Origin: Candidatus Symbiothrix sp.
GTDB taxonomy: Bacteria; Bacteroidota; Bacteroidia; Bacteroidales; Azobacteroidaceae
Reading direction: 5' to 3'
DNA: 8,260 nt
Assembly: GCA_031270525.1 (NCBI GenBank)
Contig: JAISXN010000089.1
Location: forward strand, 1-8,260
Below the pieces are notes generated by a model, which worked only from the letters and a program-made list of their open reading frames with translations, was not told where the DNA came from and did no database searches. The position numbers were made by a program, and so were the translations under genes. Positions within the stretch are counted from its first letter, which is position 1. Every line of letters begins with the position of its first letter. Shown here one piece after another: positions 1 through 5,381 of the stretch.

Positions 1-81
1 ATAAGAATATACGCCGGATAAGCCGGCGTCGATAGCGGCTTGTGCAATGGCTTCATCGCCTAAAAAAAGTTGTTTGTTCAT
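1..81 (-). CDS. iorA: Indolepyruvate:ferredoxin oxidoreductase alpha subunit, N-terminal fragment
   Basis: Only the first 27 codons lie in the window; the gene runs off the left edge on the minus strand. It starts at the ATG at 81-79 with MNKQLFLGDEAIAQ, followed by AIDAGLSGVYSY. This matches the characteristic opening of the thiamine-diphosphate-dependent IorA family, in which a GDEAIAxGAxDAG motif is followed by a (Y/A)YPGTPSTE motif just beyond the edge. IorA pairs with IorB to oxidatively decarboxylate aryl-pyruvates from aromatic amino acid catabolism, or make them in reverse, passing electrons to ferredoxin in the cytoplasm. The fragment is short, so the identification rests on one conserved N-terminal block. 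A related 2-oxoacid:ferredoxin oxidoreductase subunit is the main alternative. Confidence 0.72.
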   Translation of the reverse strand, partial: MNKQLFLGDEAIAQAAIDAGLSGVYSY

Positions 82-127
82 TATTTATTTCTATGATAAA
101 TATTTTTACTGAAAGATTACGGAATTA

Positions 128-135
128 CAAAGATA
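128..135 (-). promoter_or_regulatory. Putative Bacteroidetes-type -7 box for iorA
   Basis: Read on the minus strand this is TATCTTTG, a full match to the TAnnTTTG -7 consensus of the Bacteroidetes primary sigma factor. It lies 46 bases upstream of the iorA ATG. No TTTG -33 element is seen about 20 bases further upstream, so the promoter assignment is moderate. Confidence 0.45.
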
Positions 136-196
136 ATAAAAAAATCCGGAATTATTTTTGGAGTTTTAAAAAAGCATTTTTAATGAACTCATTGTC

Positions 197-216
197 ATTC
201 CTGCAAAAGCGGGAAT
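197..216. repeat. Short palindromic repeat (GGGAATC type)
   Basis: ATTCCTGC and GCGGGAAT can form an 8-bp stem (one G-U pair as RNA) around an AAAA loop. The outer flanks, GTC before and CTCATG after, extend a sequence that recurs in many bacterial genomes as an intergenic repeat, 'TCATTCC-TGC-AAA-GCGGGAATC'. It sits between the divergent iorA and DUF4294 genes. Only one copy is present here, so its multi-copy nature is an inference from resemblance. Confidence 0.55.
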
Positions 217-303
217 CTCATGTGAGTGCGTACGGATTATCAGGAGGCGCACAAGTAGGCGCAAAAGTTCAAATGAAATTCGGTTTATGTAATAAAAAAA
301 CAT

Positions 304-311
304 TATTTTTG
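304..311 (+). promoter_or_regulatory. Putative -7 box immediately before the DUF4294 gene
   Basis: TATTTTTG matches TAnnTTTG and ends only four bases before the ATG at 316. A weak TTTA occurs at 284-287, 16 bases upstream, which is shorter than the usual spacing of about 20. If this box is used, the transcript would begin at or within a few bases of the start codon and be essentially leaderless. Confidence 0.35.
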
Positions 312-315
312 CAAC

Positions 316-909
316 ATGAAACCGTTTTATATACTTTCAATCCTGCTGATTTTCTGCGCTTCCGGCACAAAAACATCAGCCCAGAATACTTTCAAATCGA
401 GTATTCCCCCGTATGCCGTAGATAAAGGAGATTCGATGAAAGTACTGGTTATGAATGACATATACGTTTACCCACCCCAAATGTACAGAAACTTTTCGGA
501 AGATGCAAAATATCAAAAAATGGTGCGGGACGTAAAAAAAACTTTACCTTATGCCAAAATGATTTATACGACGCTTATCGAAACTTACGAATACATCATG
601 ACTATGCCGTCGGAAGAGGAACGGCAAAAACATCTGTCACGCATGGAAAGTGATTTATTCAAAGAATATAAACCGGTACTCAAAAAAATGTCCTTATCCC
701 AAGGAAAATTGTTAATAAAATTGATAAATCGTGAGTGTAACCAGACTTCCTTCGAGTTGGTGAAAGCTTTCTTAGGTTCTTTCCGCGCGGGATTTTGGAA
801 TATTTTTGCCGGAATGTTTGGAGCCAGCCTTAAATCGACATGGGAACCCGAGGGCCGGGACGCCGCTACCGAACGAATCGTGGAAATGGTTGAGATGGGA
901 TTACTTTAA
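316..909 (+). CDS. Secreted DUF4294 family protein
   Basis: The protein has 197 residues. The N-terminus is a cleavable signal peptide: Lys at 2, a hydrophobic core FYILSILLIFCA, and probable cleavage after SAQ at residue 23. The Cys at 14 is not in an acceptable lipobox, so a soluble periplasmic protein is more likely than a lipoprotein. The mature part shows DUF4294 hallmarks: MNDIYVYPP (46-54), a VKKTLPYAK block (73-81), and the conserved NRECNQTSFELVK...SFRAGFW stretch (138-161). DUF4294 is found mainly in Bacteroidetes and has no established function. I chose the start at 316 because it supplies the signal peptide; a start at residue 41 would remove it. It stands alone, divergent from iorA, and is followed by the independent rplU promoter. 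Confidence 0.82.
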   Translation: MKPFYILSILLIFCASGTKTSAQNTFKSSIPPYAVDKGDSMKVLVMNDIYVYPPQMYRNFSEDAKYQKMVRDVKKTLPYAKMIYTTLIETYEYIMTMPSEEERQKHLSRMESDLFKEYKPVLKKMSLSQGKLLIKLINRECNQTSFELVKAFLGSFRAGFWNIFAGMFGASLKSTWEPEGRDAATERIVEMVEMGLL

Positions 910-940
910 TGTTAAATATCAATATTTTTCCTGACTTCCG

Positions 941-972
941 TTTGCATATTTCAAAACATTATACTACCTTTG
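941..972 (+). promoter_or_regulatory. Consensus Bacteroidetes promoter for rplU-rpmA
   Basis: A TTTG -33 element (941-944) and a TACCTTTG -7 element (965-972) are separated by exactly 20 bases. This is the canonical arrangement for the Bacteroidetes primary sigma factor. Transcription would start near 977-980, giving a leader of about 75 bases before rplU. Confidence 0.75.
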
Positions 973-1002
973 TCCACTCAATTCTTTAAGGGTCAGTCAA
1001 GT

Positions 1003-1019
1003 GAAAGAGTGTTTCTTTC
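1003..1019 (+). other. Small hairpin in the rplU leader
   Basis: GAAAGA (1003-1008) can pair with TCTTTC (1014-1019) around a 5-base loop, inside the untranslated leader of the ribosomal operon. It has no U-tract, so it is not a terminator. Leaders of ribosomal operons often hold autoregulatory structures, but this stem is short and AT-rich and may have no role. Confidence 0.25.
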
Positions 1020-1052
1020 CACCCCCGGAAATAACCTGTAAAGTTATAACAG

Positions 1053-1367
1053 ATGTACGTAATTGTAGATATTCAGGGTCAACAATTTAAAGTTGAAAAG
1101 GACCAGAAGTTGTTTGTTCACCGCCTCAAAGGCGAAACAGGCGAAATAGTAGAATTTGATAAAATTCTTTTTGCCGATAACGACGGTTCGGTAACAGTAG
1201 GCGCTCCTGTAATTGAAGGCGCAAAAGTGGTAGCAGAAATTGTAAATCCCTTGGTAAAAGGAGATAAAGTACTGATTTTCCACAAAAAAAGGAGAAAAGG
1301 TCACCGCAAATTGAACGGTCACCGTCAACAATTTTCTCAAATCGTGATTAAAGAAATTCAAGCTTAA
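1053..1367 (+). CDS. rplU: 50S ribosomal protein bL21
   Basis: The protein has 104 residues, the normal length for bL21. It begins [18 protein letters not shown], the family's conserved N-terminal strand motif with the G-x-Q-x-K-V signature. It ends with the basic rRNA-binding tail [21 protein letters not shown] (72-92) and a final IVIKEIQA. bL21 binds 23S rRNA and is needed for assembly of the large subunit. The gene is first in a two-gene operon with rpmA, 20 bases upstream of it, the arrangement found in most bacteria. The transcript starts from the consensus promoter at 941-972. No clear Shine-Dalgarno precedes the ATG, as is usual for this phylum. Confidence 0.98.
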   Translation: MYVIVDIQGQQFKVEKDQKLFVHRLKGETGEIVEFDKILFADNDGSVTVGAPVIEGAKVVAEIVNPLVKGDKVLIFHKKRRKGHRKLNGHRQQFSQIVIKEIQA

Positions 1368-1387
1368 TTCGTTAAAATCTTAGAAAA

Positions 1388-1654
1388 ATGGCACATAAAA
1401 AAGGAGTCGGTAGTTCAAAGAACGGACGCGAATCGCATAGTAAACGGTTAGGCGTTAAAATTTTCGGCGGTGAAATCTGCAGGGCAGGTAATATTCTCAT
1501 CCGCCAAAGAGGAACCCAACATCATCCGGGTTTGAATGTAGGAATCGGTAGAGATCATTCATTATATGCATTGATTGACGGTCGGGTTACATTCAAAAAG
1601 AAAAAAGACGACAGGTCATACGTATCGGTTGAGCCGCTGTTTGTGGAAGTATAA
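1388..1654 (+). CDS. rpmA: 50S ribosomal protein bL27
   Basis: The protein has 88 residues and starts [20 protein letters not shown], the invariant glycine-rich basic arm of bL27 that reaches toward the peptidyl-transferase centre. Downstream it contains the conserved [20 protein letters not shown] block (38-57) and the [10 protein letters not shown] strand. There is no extra N-terminal peptide before MAHKK, so this is not the Firmicutes type that needs proteolytic processing. It is cotranscribed with rplU. It ends 15 bases from the convergent stop codon of the glycosylase gene, and I see no intrinsic terminator in that gap. Confidence 0.98.
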   Translation: MAHKKGVGSSKNGRESHSKRLGVKIFGGEICRAGNILIRQRGTQHHPGLNVGIGRDHSLYALIDGRVTFKKKKDDRSYVSVEPLFVEV

Positions 1655-1669
1655 TTTAGAAAGAAAGAA

Positions 1670-2260
1670 TTAAGCGCTTATTTCGTTTCTAAACAACTCC
1701 GTCAGCAAATCCACTGATATCGTTGCTCCGGCTCTGGCCGAGGTCGAGTATAAAAGAACGATTTCGACGTCTTTGGCGGCTATTTGCACAGAAGTTCGTA
1801 ATGGTCTTTTTCCTTTTGGAATCCGGAAATCAATATCATGAAGTGCAAGATATGATTTAAACCAGCCGATGGCGCTTGATTTTCCGGCGCTGCTGGTAAA
1901 AATGATTTTCCGAAGGGACGGATTTTCTTCCAATATTTCGAAAATATCCATATACTCTACGATTTCGAGGTTTTCGTCCGACGAACTTCCGTCTGTTCGC
2001 CGAATGATTTTACCCATGTCGGATACCCCTACCCTCAATCGGTTCAAAATATTTTTCCTTTCTTCGACGGCTTTTTCTCCCGAAAAATATTGCAAAGGTT
2101 TTCCGGCAATCCGGGCCATGATTCTCCAGAAATAATTGTTTTTATTCGGATAAAAGAAATCGTATGACCAATTCCGAAGCGTAGGAGGGAAAGTTCCGAT
2201 AATGATACTTTTAGCTCCTGCGGGAACGTACCAATTCCAAGGATGAATTTCTTCACACAT
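1670..2260 (-). CDS. Uracil-DNA glycosylase superfamily protein
   Basis: The protein has 196 residues and no signal peptide, so it is cytoplasmic. Motifs of the uracil-DNA glycosylase superfamily appear in order. IIGTFPP (20-26) corresponds to the water-activating loop. FYPNKNNYFW (36-45) holds the conserved Asn and aromatic that form the base pocket. GVSDMG (78-83) follows, then a strand ending FTSSAGKSSA (121-130). YSTSARAG (171-178) corresponds to the minor-groove intercalation loop, where other families have HPS or STS/P. The pattern is closest to the MUG / hypoxanthine-DNA-glycosylase-like (family 6) branch rather than classical Ung, which predicts excision of a deaminated base. The exact lesion cannot be assigned from motifs. 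It is a single-gene unit, convergent with rpmA and divergent from the DUF4160 gene. The start at 2260 leaves residues 1-18 before the first core strand, a reasonable length. Confidence 0.75.
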   Translation of the reverse strand: MCEEIHPWNWYVPAGAKSIIIGTFPPTLRNWSYDFFYPNKNNYFWRIMARIAGKPLQYFSGEKAVEERKNILNRLRVGVSDMGKIIRRTDGSSSDENLEIVEYMDIFEILEENPSLRKIIFTSSAGKSSAIGWFKSYLALHDIDFRIPKGKRPLRTSVQIAAKDVEIVLLYSTSARAGATISVDLLTELFRNEISA

Positions 2261-2285
2261 TGATTTTAATTGTTTTTATAAAATA

Positions 2286-2317
2286 CAAATATAGGTGAAA
2301 AAACGAAATTATTTAAA
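2286..2317 (-). promoter_or_regulatory. Putative promoter for the glycosylase gene
   Basis: On the minus strand, TTTA (2317-2314) and TATATTTG (2293-2286) are 20 bases apart. The -7 box is a full match to TAnnTTTG and the -33 box matches three of four bases. The start codon lies 25 bases downstream of the -7 box. Confidence 0.5.
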
Positions 2318-2321
2318 TAAT
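2308..2321. promoter_or_regulatory. 14-bp perfect palindrome between divergent genes (possible operator)
   Basis: ATTATTTAAATAAT reads identically on both strands. It covers the -33 region of the glycosylase promoter and ends five bases before the -7 box of the DUF4160-DUF2442 unit. The position suits a repressor site acting on both promoters, but in AT-rich DNA a palindrome of this composition may arise by chance. Confidence 0.3.
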
Positions 2322-2326
2322 ATCAG

Positions 2327-2334
2327 TATATTTG
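2327..2334 (+). promoter_or_regulatory. Putative -7 box for the DUF4160-DUF2442 unit
   Basis: TATATTTG matches TAnnTTTG and is 25 bases upstream of the DUF4160 start. I find no TTTG at the -33 position. Confidence 0.42.
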
Positions 2335-2359
2335 TTCTTGAATAAAGCAATAAATTTTT

Positions 2360-2620
2360 ATGCCTGTATTAAGCCATTTTTTGGGAATCATTATTACCAT
2401 GTATTTTAATGATCATAATCCCCCGCATTTTCATGCGAAATATAATGAATATCGGGCGGAAATTGCCATATCCAATTTATCTGTTAAAGAAGGAAATTTG
2501 CCTCCCCGAATCTTAGGACTTGTGATGGAATGGGCGGAATTACACAAACAAGATTTGATGAATAATTGGATTTTACTTAAAGAAACTGGAAATTACGAAC
2601 AAATAGAACCATTAATATAA
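2360..2620 (+). CDS. DUF4160 family protein
   Basis: The protein has 86 residues, full length for DUF4160. It opens MPVLSHFLGIIITMYFNDH and continues NPPHFHAKY, the family signature, with histidines at 19, 23 and 25 and an Asp at 18 in a cluster. Further conserved parts are LPPRILGLVMEWAELHKQ (47-64) and a C-terminal EPL. DUF4160 proteins have no established biochemical role. They occur very often as the upstream partner of a DUF2442 gene in scattered, horizontally moved two-gene cassettes, which suggests a toxin-antitoxin-like relationship. The His/Asp cluster could bind a metal or serve as an active site, which is inference only. The stop codon is 11 bases from the start of the DUF2442 gene. 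Confidence 0.85.
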   Translation: MPVLSHFLGIIITMYFNDHNPPHFHAKYNEYRAEIAISNLSVKEGNLPPRILGLVMEWAELHKQDLMNNWILLKETGNYEQIEPLI

Positions 2621-2626
2621 GGAGGA
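2619..2626 (+). promoter_or_regulatory. Strong Shine-Dalgarno site for the DUF2442 gene
   Basis: AAGGAGGA overlaps the last two bases of the DUF4160 stop codon and sits five bases before the ATG at 2632. It is a near-perfect anti-16S match. None of the other genes in the window has a comparable site, and Bacteroidetes generally do not depend on one. The position suggests translational coupling or an imported cassette. Confidence 0.65.
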
Positions 2627-2631
2627 ATTGT

Positions 2632-2889
2632 ATGATATGGGTTGTAAATGCAAAAAAAGTGGCAGGAAAGTACGAAATTCAATTGGAATTTAACAATGGA
2701 CTAATCGGTGTACTTGACTTTCGGAAAATTCTTGAGAATGATCACAGAACCATTATCAGGGAATTGTTAAATGAAGACATGTTCAATACTTTTTCTGTTG
2801 CGTATGATACTTTATGCTGGGAAAATGGAGTAGATTTTGCACCTGATTATTTGTACGAGCAGGTTTTAACCCACAAACAAGTGGCTTAA
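2632..2889 (+). CDS. DUF2442 family protein
   Basis: The protein has 85 residues. It shows the DUF2442 pattern: a first strand, then an IQLEFNNGLIGVLDFRKIL block (16-34), a middle helix, and the C-terminal signature CWENGVDFAPDYLYEQ (62-77). This corresponds to the family's W-x-N-G-x-D-(I/F)-A-P-x-x-L-Y motif. DUF2442 is a small alpha/beta fold seen in the NE0471 N-terminal domain family, and its function is not established. Direct coupling to DUF4160 with an 11-base gap is the common arrangement. By analogy with other two-gene cassettes one member may restrain the other, but the sequence does not show which. The next gene, gldB-like, follows after only six bases and has no promoter of its own in that gap. 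Confidence 0.85.
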   Translation: MIWVVNAKKVAGKYEIQLEFNNGLIGVLDFRKILENDHRTIIRELLNEDMFNTFSVAYDTLCWENGVDFAPDYLYEQVLTHKQVA

Positions 2890-2895
2890 AATTTT

Positions 2896-3885
2896 ATGAA
2901 ACAATCCGTACAAATTTTCATCCTGATCCTGAGCTACTGCTTCTCGGCCGGTTGTTCCGGAAAGAAAACCTGCGGAGAAGAAGTTTCCGGCTTTAAAATC
3001 AGTCGGAGCGATACCGAATTATTCAATTATTTATCTAAAAACGGGCCGGATAACATTCTGAAAGTTGATACCGGTTTTTTGAATGTTATGGGCGAAAAAG
3101 TAATTCATATCGGACGAACCGATTCGACCGGATTTTACGAACGGCTGAAAAAGTTTTTCTCCGAACCGGCATTGATGGGTCTTTACCGGAGTGAACAAGA
3201 ACAATTTGCCGATATTCAAACTTTAACGAATGAAGTAGCTTACGGATTAGCTGTTCTACTGAAAGAATTTCCAAACCTCAAGCGACCGCAAGTCTATATG
3301 CATGTTTCGGGACTAAATCAAAGCGTAATTGTGACCGACGAAATTTTATCTTTATCGGCAGATAAATATTTAGGTGCCGATTATCCTCTGTATCAGCAAT
3401 TTTTCTATGATTATCAACGGCAACTAATGACTCCCGACCGGATAGCGCCCGATTATTTGCTGGGCTTTATGATGGCTAATTTGCCGTTTAAGGGAAAAGA
3501 CGATGTTTTATTGGATAGAATGTTGTACGAAGGGAAGTTACGATATATTCTTTCCCAGCTTTTACCCAACCGTCAAGTTTGGGAATTTACAGGTTACAAC
3601 GAAACCCAATATTCGTGGTGCAATAACAACCGGAAAAAAATCTGGAAAACGATTTTGGAAAACCAGCATTTGTTCACCGCCAATTATATGACTACTACTC
3701 AATACTTAAAGGATGCTCCCTACACTTCTTTCCTTCCTGTCGAATCGCCGGGAAGGGTTGGTATCTGGCTGGGTTACCAGATAATTACTTCCTATATGAA
3801 GCAAAATCCCGACACCGGTTTCCGGGAATTAATGGATTTAACCGATTATCAGGATTTGCTCAAGCGTTCGAAATATAAACCTTAA
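2896..3885 (+). CDS. gldB: GldB-like lipoprotein (gliding motility protein B family)
   Basis: The protein has 329 residues. It has a lipoprotein signal peptide with lipobox FSAGC and the acylated Cys at residue 20. No clear acidic or K-D/E surface-export signal follows the Cys, so a periplasm-facing membrane anchor is likely. GldB family features are [18 protein letters not shown] (152-169), the IAPDYL segment (183-188), the [10 protein letters not shown] motif (205-214), [10 protein letters not shown] (241-250), and the C-terminal APYTSF...[13 protein letters not shown] with a final SKYKP. GldB was named for gliding motility in Flavobacterium, but homologues are widespread in non-gliding Bacteroidetes, where the role is unclear. 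No HExxH metalloprotease motif is visible. It lies six bases after the DUF2442 gene, so it may depend on transcription through that cassette. Its stop codon overlaps that of metK. Confidence 0.82.
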   Translation: MKQSVQIFILILSYCFSAGCSGKKTCGEEVSGFKISRSDTELFNYLSKNGPDNILKVDTGFLNVMGEKVIHIGRTDSTGFYERLKKFFSEPALMGLYRSEQEQFADIQTLTNEVAYGLAVLLKEFPNLKRPQVYMHVSGLNQSVIVTDEILSLSADKYLGADYPLYQQFFYDYQRQLMTPDRIAPDYLLGFMMANLPFKGKDDVLLDRMLYEGKLRYILSQLLPNRQVWEFTGYNETQYSWCNNNRKKIWKTILENQHLFTANYMTTTQYLKDAPYTSFLPVESPGRVGIWLGYQIITSYMKQNPDTGFRELMDLTDYQDLLKRSKYKP

Positions 3886-5135
3886 AAAAGTTCCTTCTTG
3901 ATTTGATCGACGTAATCAAGTTTTTCCCAGGTAAACAATTCGACTTTCACCTCAATGGGTTGCGTATAACGCGAAGAAAATGTTTTAACGACAGTTTGCG
4001 GTTCGCGTCCCATGTGTCCATAAGCAGCGGTTTCCAAATAAATGGGTTTACGGAGTTGGAGTCTTTCTTCAATGGCTTTGGGACGCATATCAAAAATTTT
4101 GTCCACTTTTTTTGCAATTTCACTGTCGGAATAAGCGACCTTGCTTTTCCCGTAAGTATTGATGAAAATATTCATCGGTTCGGCAACACCAATGGCATAA
4201 GCCACTTGCACAAGTATTTCGTCGGCAACGCCTGCCGCTACCAGATTTTTTGCAATATGGCGAGCCGCATAAGCAGCCGAACGGTCAACTTTCGAAGGGT
4301 CTTTTCCCGAGAATGCGCCACCGCCATGAGCGCCTTTTCCGCCATAAGTATCCACAATAATTTTCCTGCCGGTCAATCCCGTATCTCCGTGAGGCCCGCC
4401 GATAACAAATTTTCCCGTCGGATTGACATGATATTTGATGTCTTCTCCGAATAATGCCTGAACGCTTTCCGGATATTGGGCTTTTACGCGAGGAACCAAA
4501 ATACGGATAACGTCTTCCCTGATTTTATTCTGCATAGCCTTGTCGCTGTCGAACTCATCGTGCTGGGTAGAAATAACAATCGTGTCGATTTTTTCAGGCG
4601 TACCGTTATCGTTGTATTGAATCGTAACCTGCGATTTGGCGTCCGGACGCAAATACGGCATCAGGTGTAACTCTGTTTTACGGATTTTCGTCAATTCGAT
4701 CAGCAGGGAATGAGCCAAATCAAGCGGCAAAGGCATGTAATTGGACGTTTCATTGGTTGCGTAACCAAACATCATGCCTTGATCGCCGGCGCCCTGGTTG
4801 AGCGGGTCTTCCCGTTCCACTCCACGGTTAATATCGCCCGATTGCTCATGAATAGCGCTTAAAATCCCGCAGGATTCGGCTTCGAACCGGTATTCGCTTT
4901 TGGTATAACCTATTTTTCGTATAACGCCGCGGACTACTTCCGGAATATCCACGTATGCCGTTGATTTTACTTCTCCACCTAAAACGACTTGTCCGGTAGT
5001 CGTTAAAGTTTCACATGCAACTTTGGATTGCGGATCATAGGCTAAAAACTGGTCCAATAATGCGTCGGAAATCTGATCCGCTACTTTGTCGGGATGGCCT
5101 TCCGAAACGGATTCGGAAGTAAATAAATAACTCAT
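3882..5135 (-). CDS. metK: S-adenosylmethionine synthetase (methionine adenosyltransferase)
   Basis: This enzyme makes S-adenosylmethionine from ATP and methionine, releasing phosphate and pyrophosphate, in the cytoplasm. The protein has 417 residues, longer than the 384 of E. coli MetK but typical of the Bacteroidetes form. Conserved parts are [12 protein letters not shown] (6-17, with the catalytic His at 14), the active-site loop around SGDINRGV, the hexapeptide GAGDQG (115-120), the P-loop-like [16 protein letters not shown] (271-286), and YGHMGRE (372-378). All key residues appear intact. The gene stands alone. Its promoter is at 5279-5310 and its leader of about 140 bases contains an intrinsic terminator and a possible SAM-sensing aptamer, suggesting feedback control. 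Its TAA overlaps the stop codon of the convergent gldB-like gene. Confidence 0.98.
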   Translation of the reverse strand: MSYLFTSESVSEGHPDKVADQISDALLDQFLAYDPQSKVACETLTTTGQVVLGGEVKSTAYVDIPEVVRGVIRKIGYTKSEYRFEAESCGILSAIHEQSGDINRGVEREDPLNQGAGDQGMMFGYATNETSNYMPLPLDLAHSLLIELTKIRKTELHLMPYLRPDAKSQVTIQYNDNGTPEKIDTIVISTQHDEFDSDKAMQNKIREDVIRILVPRVKAQYPESVQALFGEDIKYHVNPTGKFVIGGPHGDTGLTGRKIIVDTYGGKGAHGGGAFSGKDPSKVDRSAAYAARHIAKNLVAAGVADEILVQVAYAIGVAEPMNIFINTYGKSKVAYSDSEIAKKVDKIFDMRPKAIEERLQLRKPIYLETAAYGHMGREPQTVVKTFSSRYTQPIEVKVELFTWEKLDYVDQIKKELF

Positions 5136-5150
5136 AATATAAACTGTTTT

Positions 5151-5182
5151 AAAAATAAAAAAATCTGATAATTTTTATCAGA
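5151..5182 (-). terminator. Intrinsic terminator (attenuator) in the metK leader
   Basis: On the minus strand, TCTGATAA and TTATCAGA form a perfect 8-bp stem around a 3-base loop (5182-5164). Seven T, one A and five more T follow (5163-5151). The element lies between the metK promoter and its ATG (5135) and faces metK. The only minus-strand transcription that can reach it starts at the metK promoter, since the gene on the far side is transcribed away. It therefore makes sense as an attenuator rather than as the end of another operon. The stem is AT-rich, so it may be only moderately efficient. Confidence 0.72.
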
Positions 5183-5215
5183 AACGCAGGAGAAATTTGC
5201 AGAAATAACCTTACC

Positions 5216-5264
5216 GGTTTTTAGCATTTTTTACCGTGGTTGCAAGCATACAAATTTGTCCACA
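5216..5264 (-). promoter_or_regulatory. Candidate SAM-II-like riboswitch aptamer in the metK leader
   Basis: Reading the minus strand from 5264: a possible P1 strand TGTGG pairs with CCACG (5239-5235). The loop contains ATTT and ends TTGCAA directly against the P1 3' strand. A 10-base A-rich linker leads to GCTAAAAA (5225-5218). SAM-II has the same order: P1, AUUU, UUGCA against P1, an A-rich linker of about 11 bases, then GCUAAAAA whose GC and AA pair back to UUGC in a pseudoknot. Against this, SAM-II ends in GG pairing with CC in the loop, while this segment ends in CC with no GG in the loop. It may be a divergent member, a different aptamer, or coincidence. Its position before a terminator and metK is the strongest argument in favour. 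Confidence 0.42.
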
Positions 5265-5278
5265 TTTCTAATCCGGGG

Positions 5279-5310
5279 CAAAGGTAATGAAAAATTATCG
5301 GATAAACAAA
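5279..5310 (-). promoter_or_regulatory. Consensus Bacteroidetes promoter for metK
   Basis: On the minus strand, TTTG (5310-5307) and TACCTTTG (5286-5279) are exactly 20 bases apart. The boxes and spacing are identical to those of the rplU promoter. Transcription would begin near 5275, giving an untranslated leader of about 140 bases. Confidence 0.75.
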
Positions 5311-5350
5311 TATTTTTGCTAAATCAACAAAATAATCCGTATATTTACAT

Positions 5351-5358
5351 TATCTTTG
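5351..5358 (+). promoter_or_regulatory. Putative -7 box for the Kelch/SARP regulator gene
   Basis: TATCTTTG matches TAnnTTTG and is 23 bases upstream of the TTG start. No TTTG is found 19-21 bases before it. A second match, TATTTTTG at 5311-5318, abuts the metK -33 box and could be an alternative start site. Confidence 0.42.
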
Positions 5359-5381
5359 TTTATTCTTAATTTTTTACAGCA

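Noticed and set aside
42..425. Open frame of 127 codons on the plus strand before the DUF4294 gene
   Set aside because: It overlaps the iorA start, the palindromic repeat and the DUF4294 signal peptide in another frame, and shows low-complexity, non-protein-like sequence.
914..930. AAATAT / ATATTT inverted repeat after the DUF4294 gene, considered as a terminator
   Set aside because: The loop would be two bases and the stem is all A-T, which is too unstable to support a call.
1671..1680. TAAGCGCTTA palindrome between rpmA and the glycosylase gene, considered as a terminator
   Set aside because: It has no loop and no following T-tract, so it cannot form a terminator hairpin.
1869..2135. 88-codon plus-strand frame
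   Set aside because: It is antisense to the glycosylase gene and has no family resemblance.
3903..4454. Open frame of 183 codons on the plus strand
   Set aside because: It lies wholly antisense to metK, whose motifs are complete; the translation has no recognisable domain.
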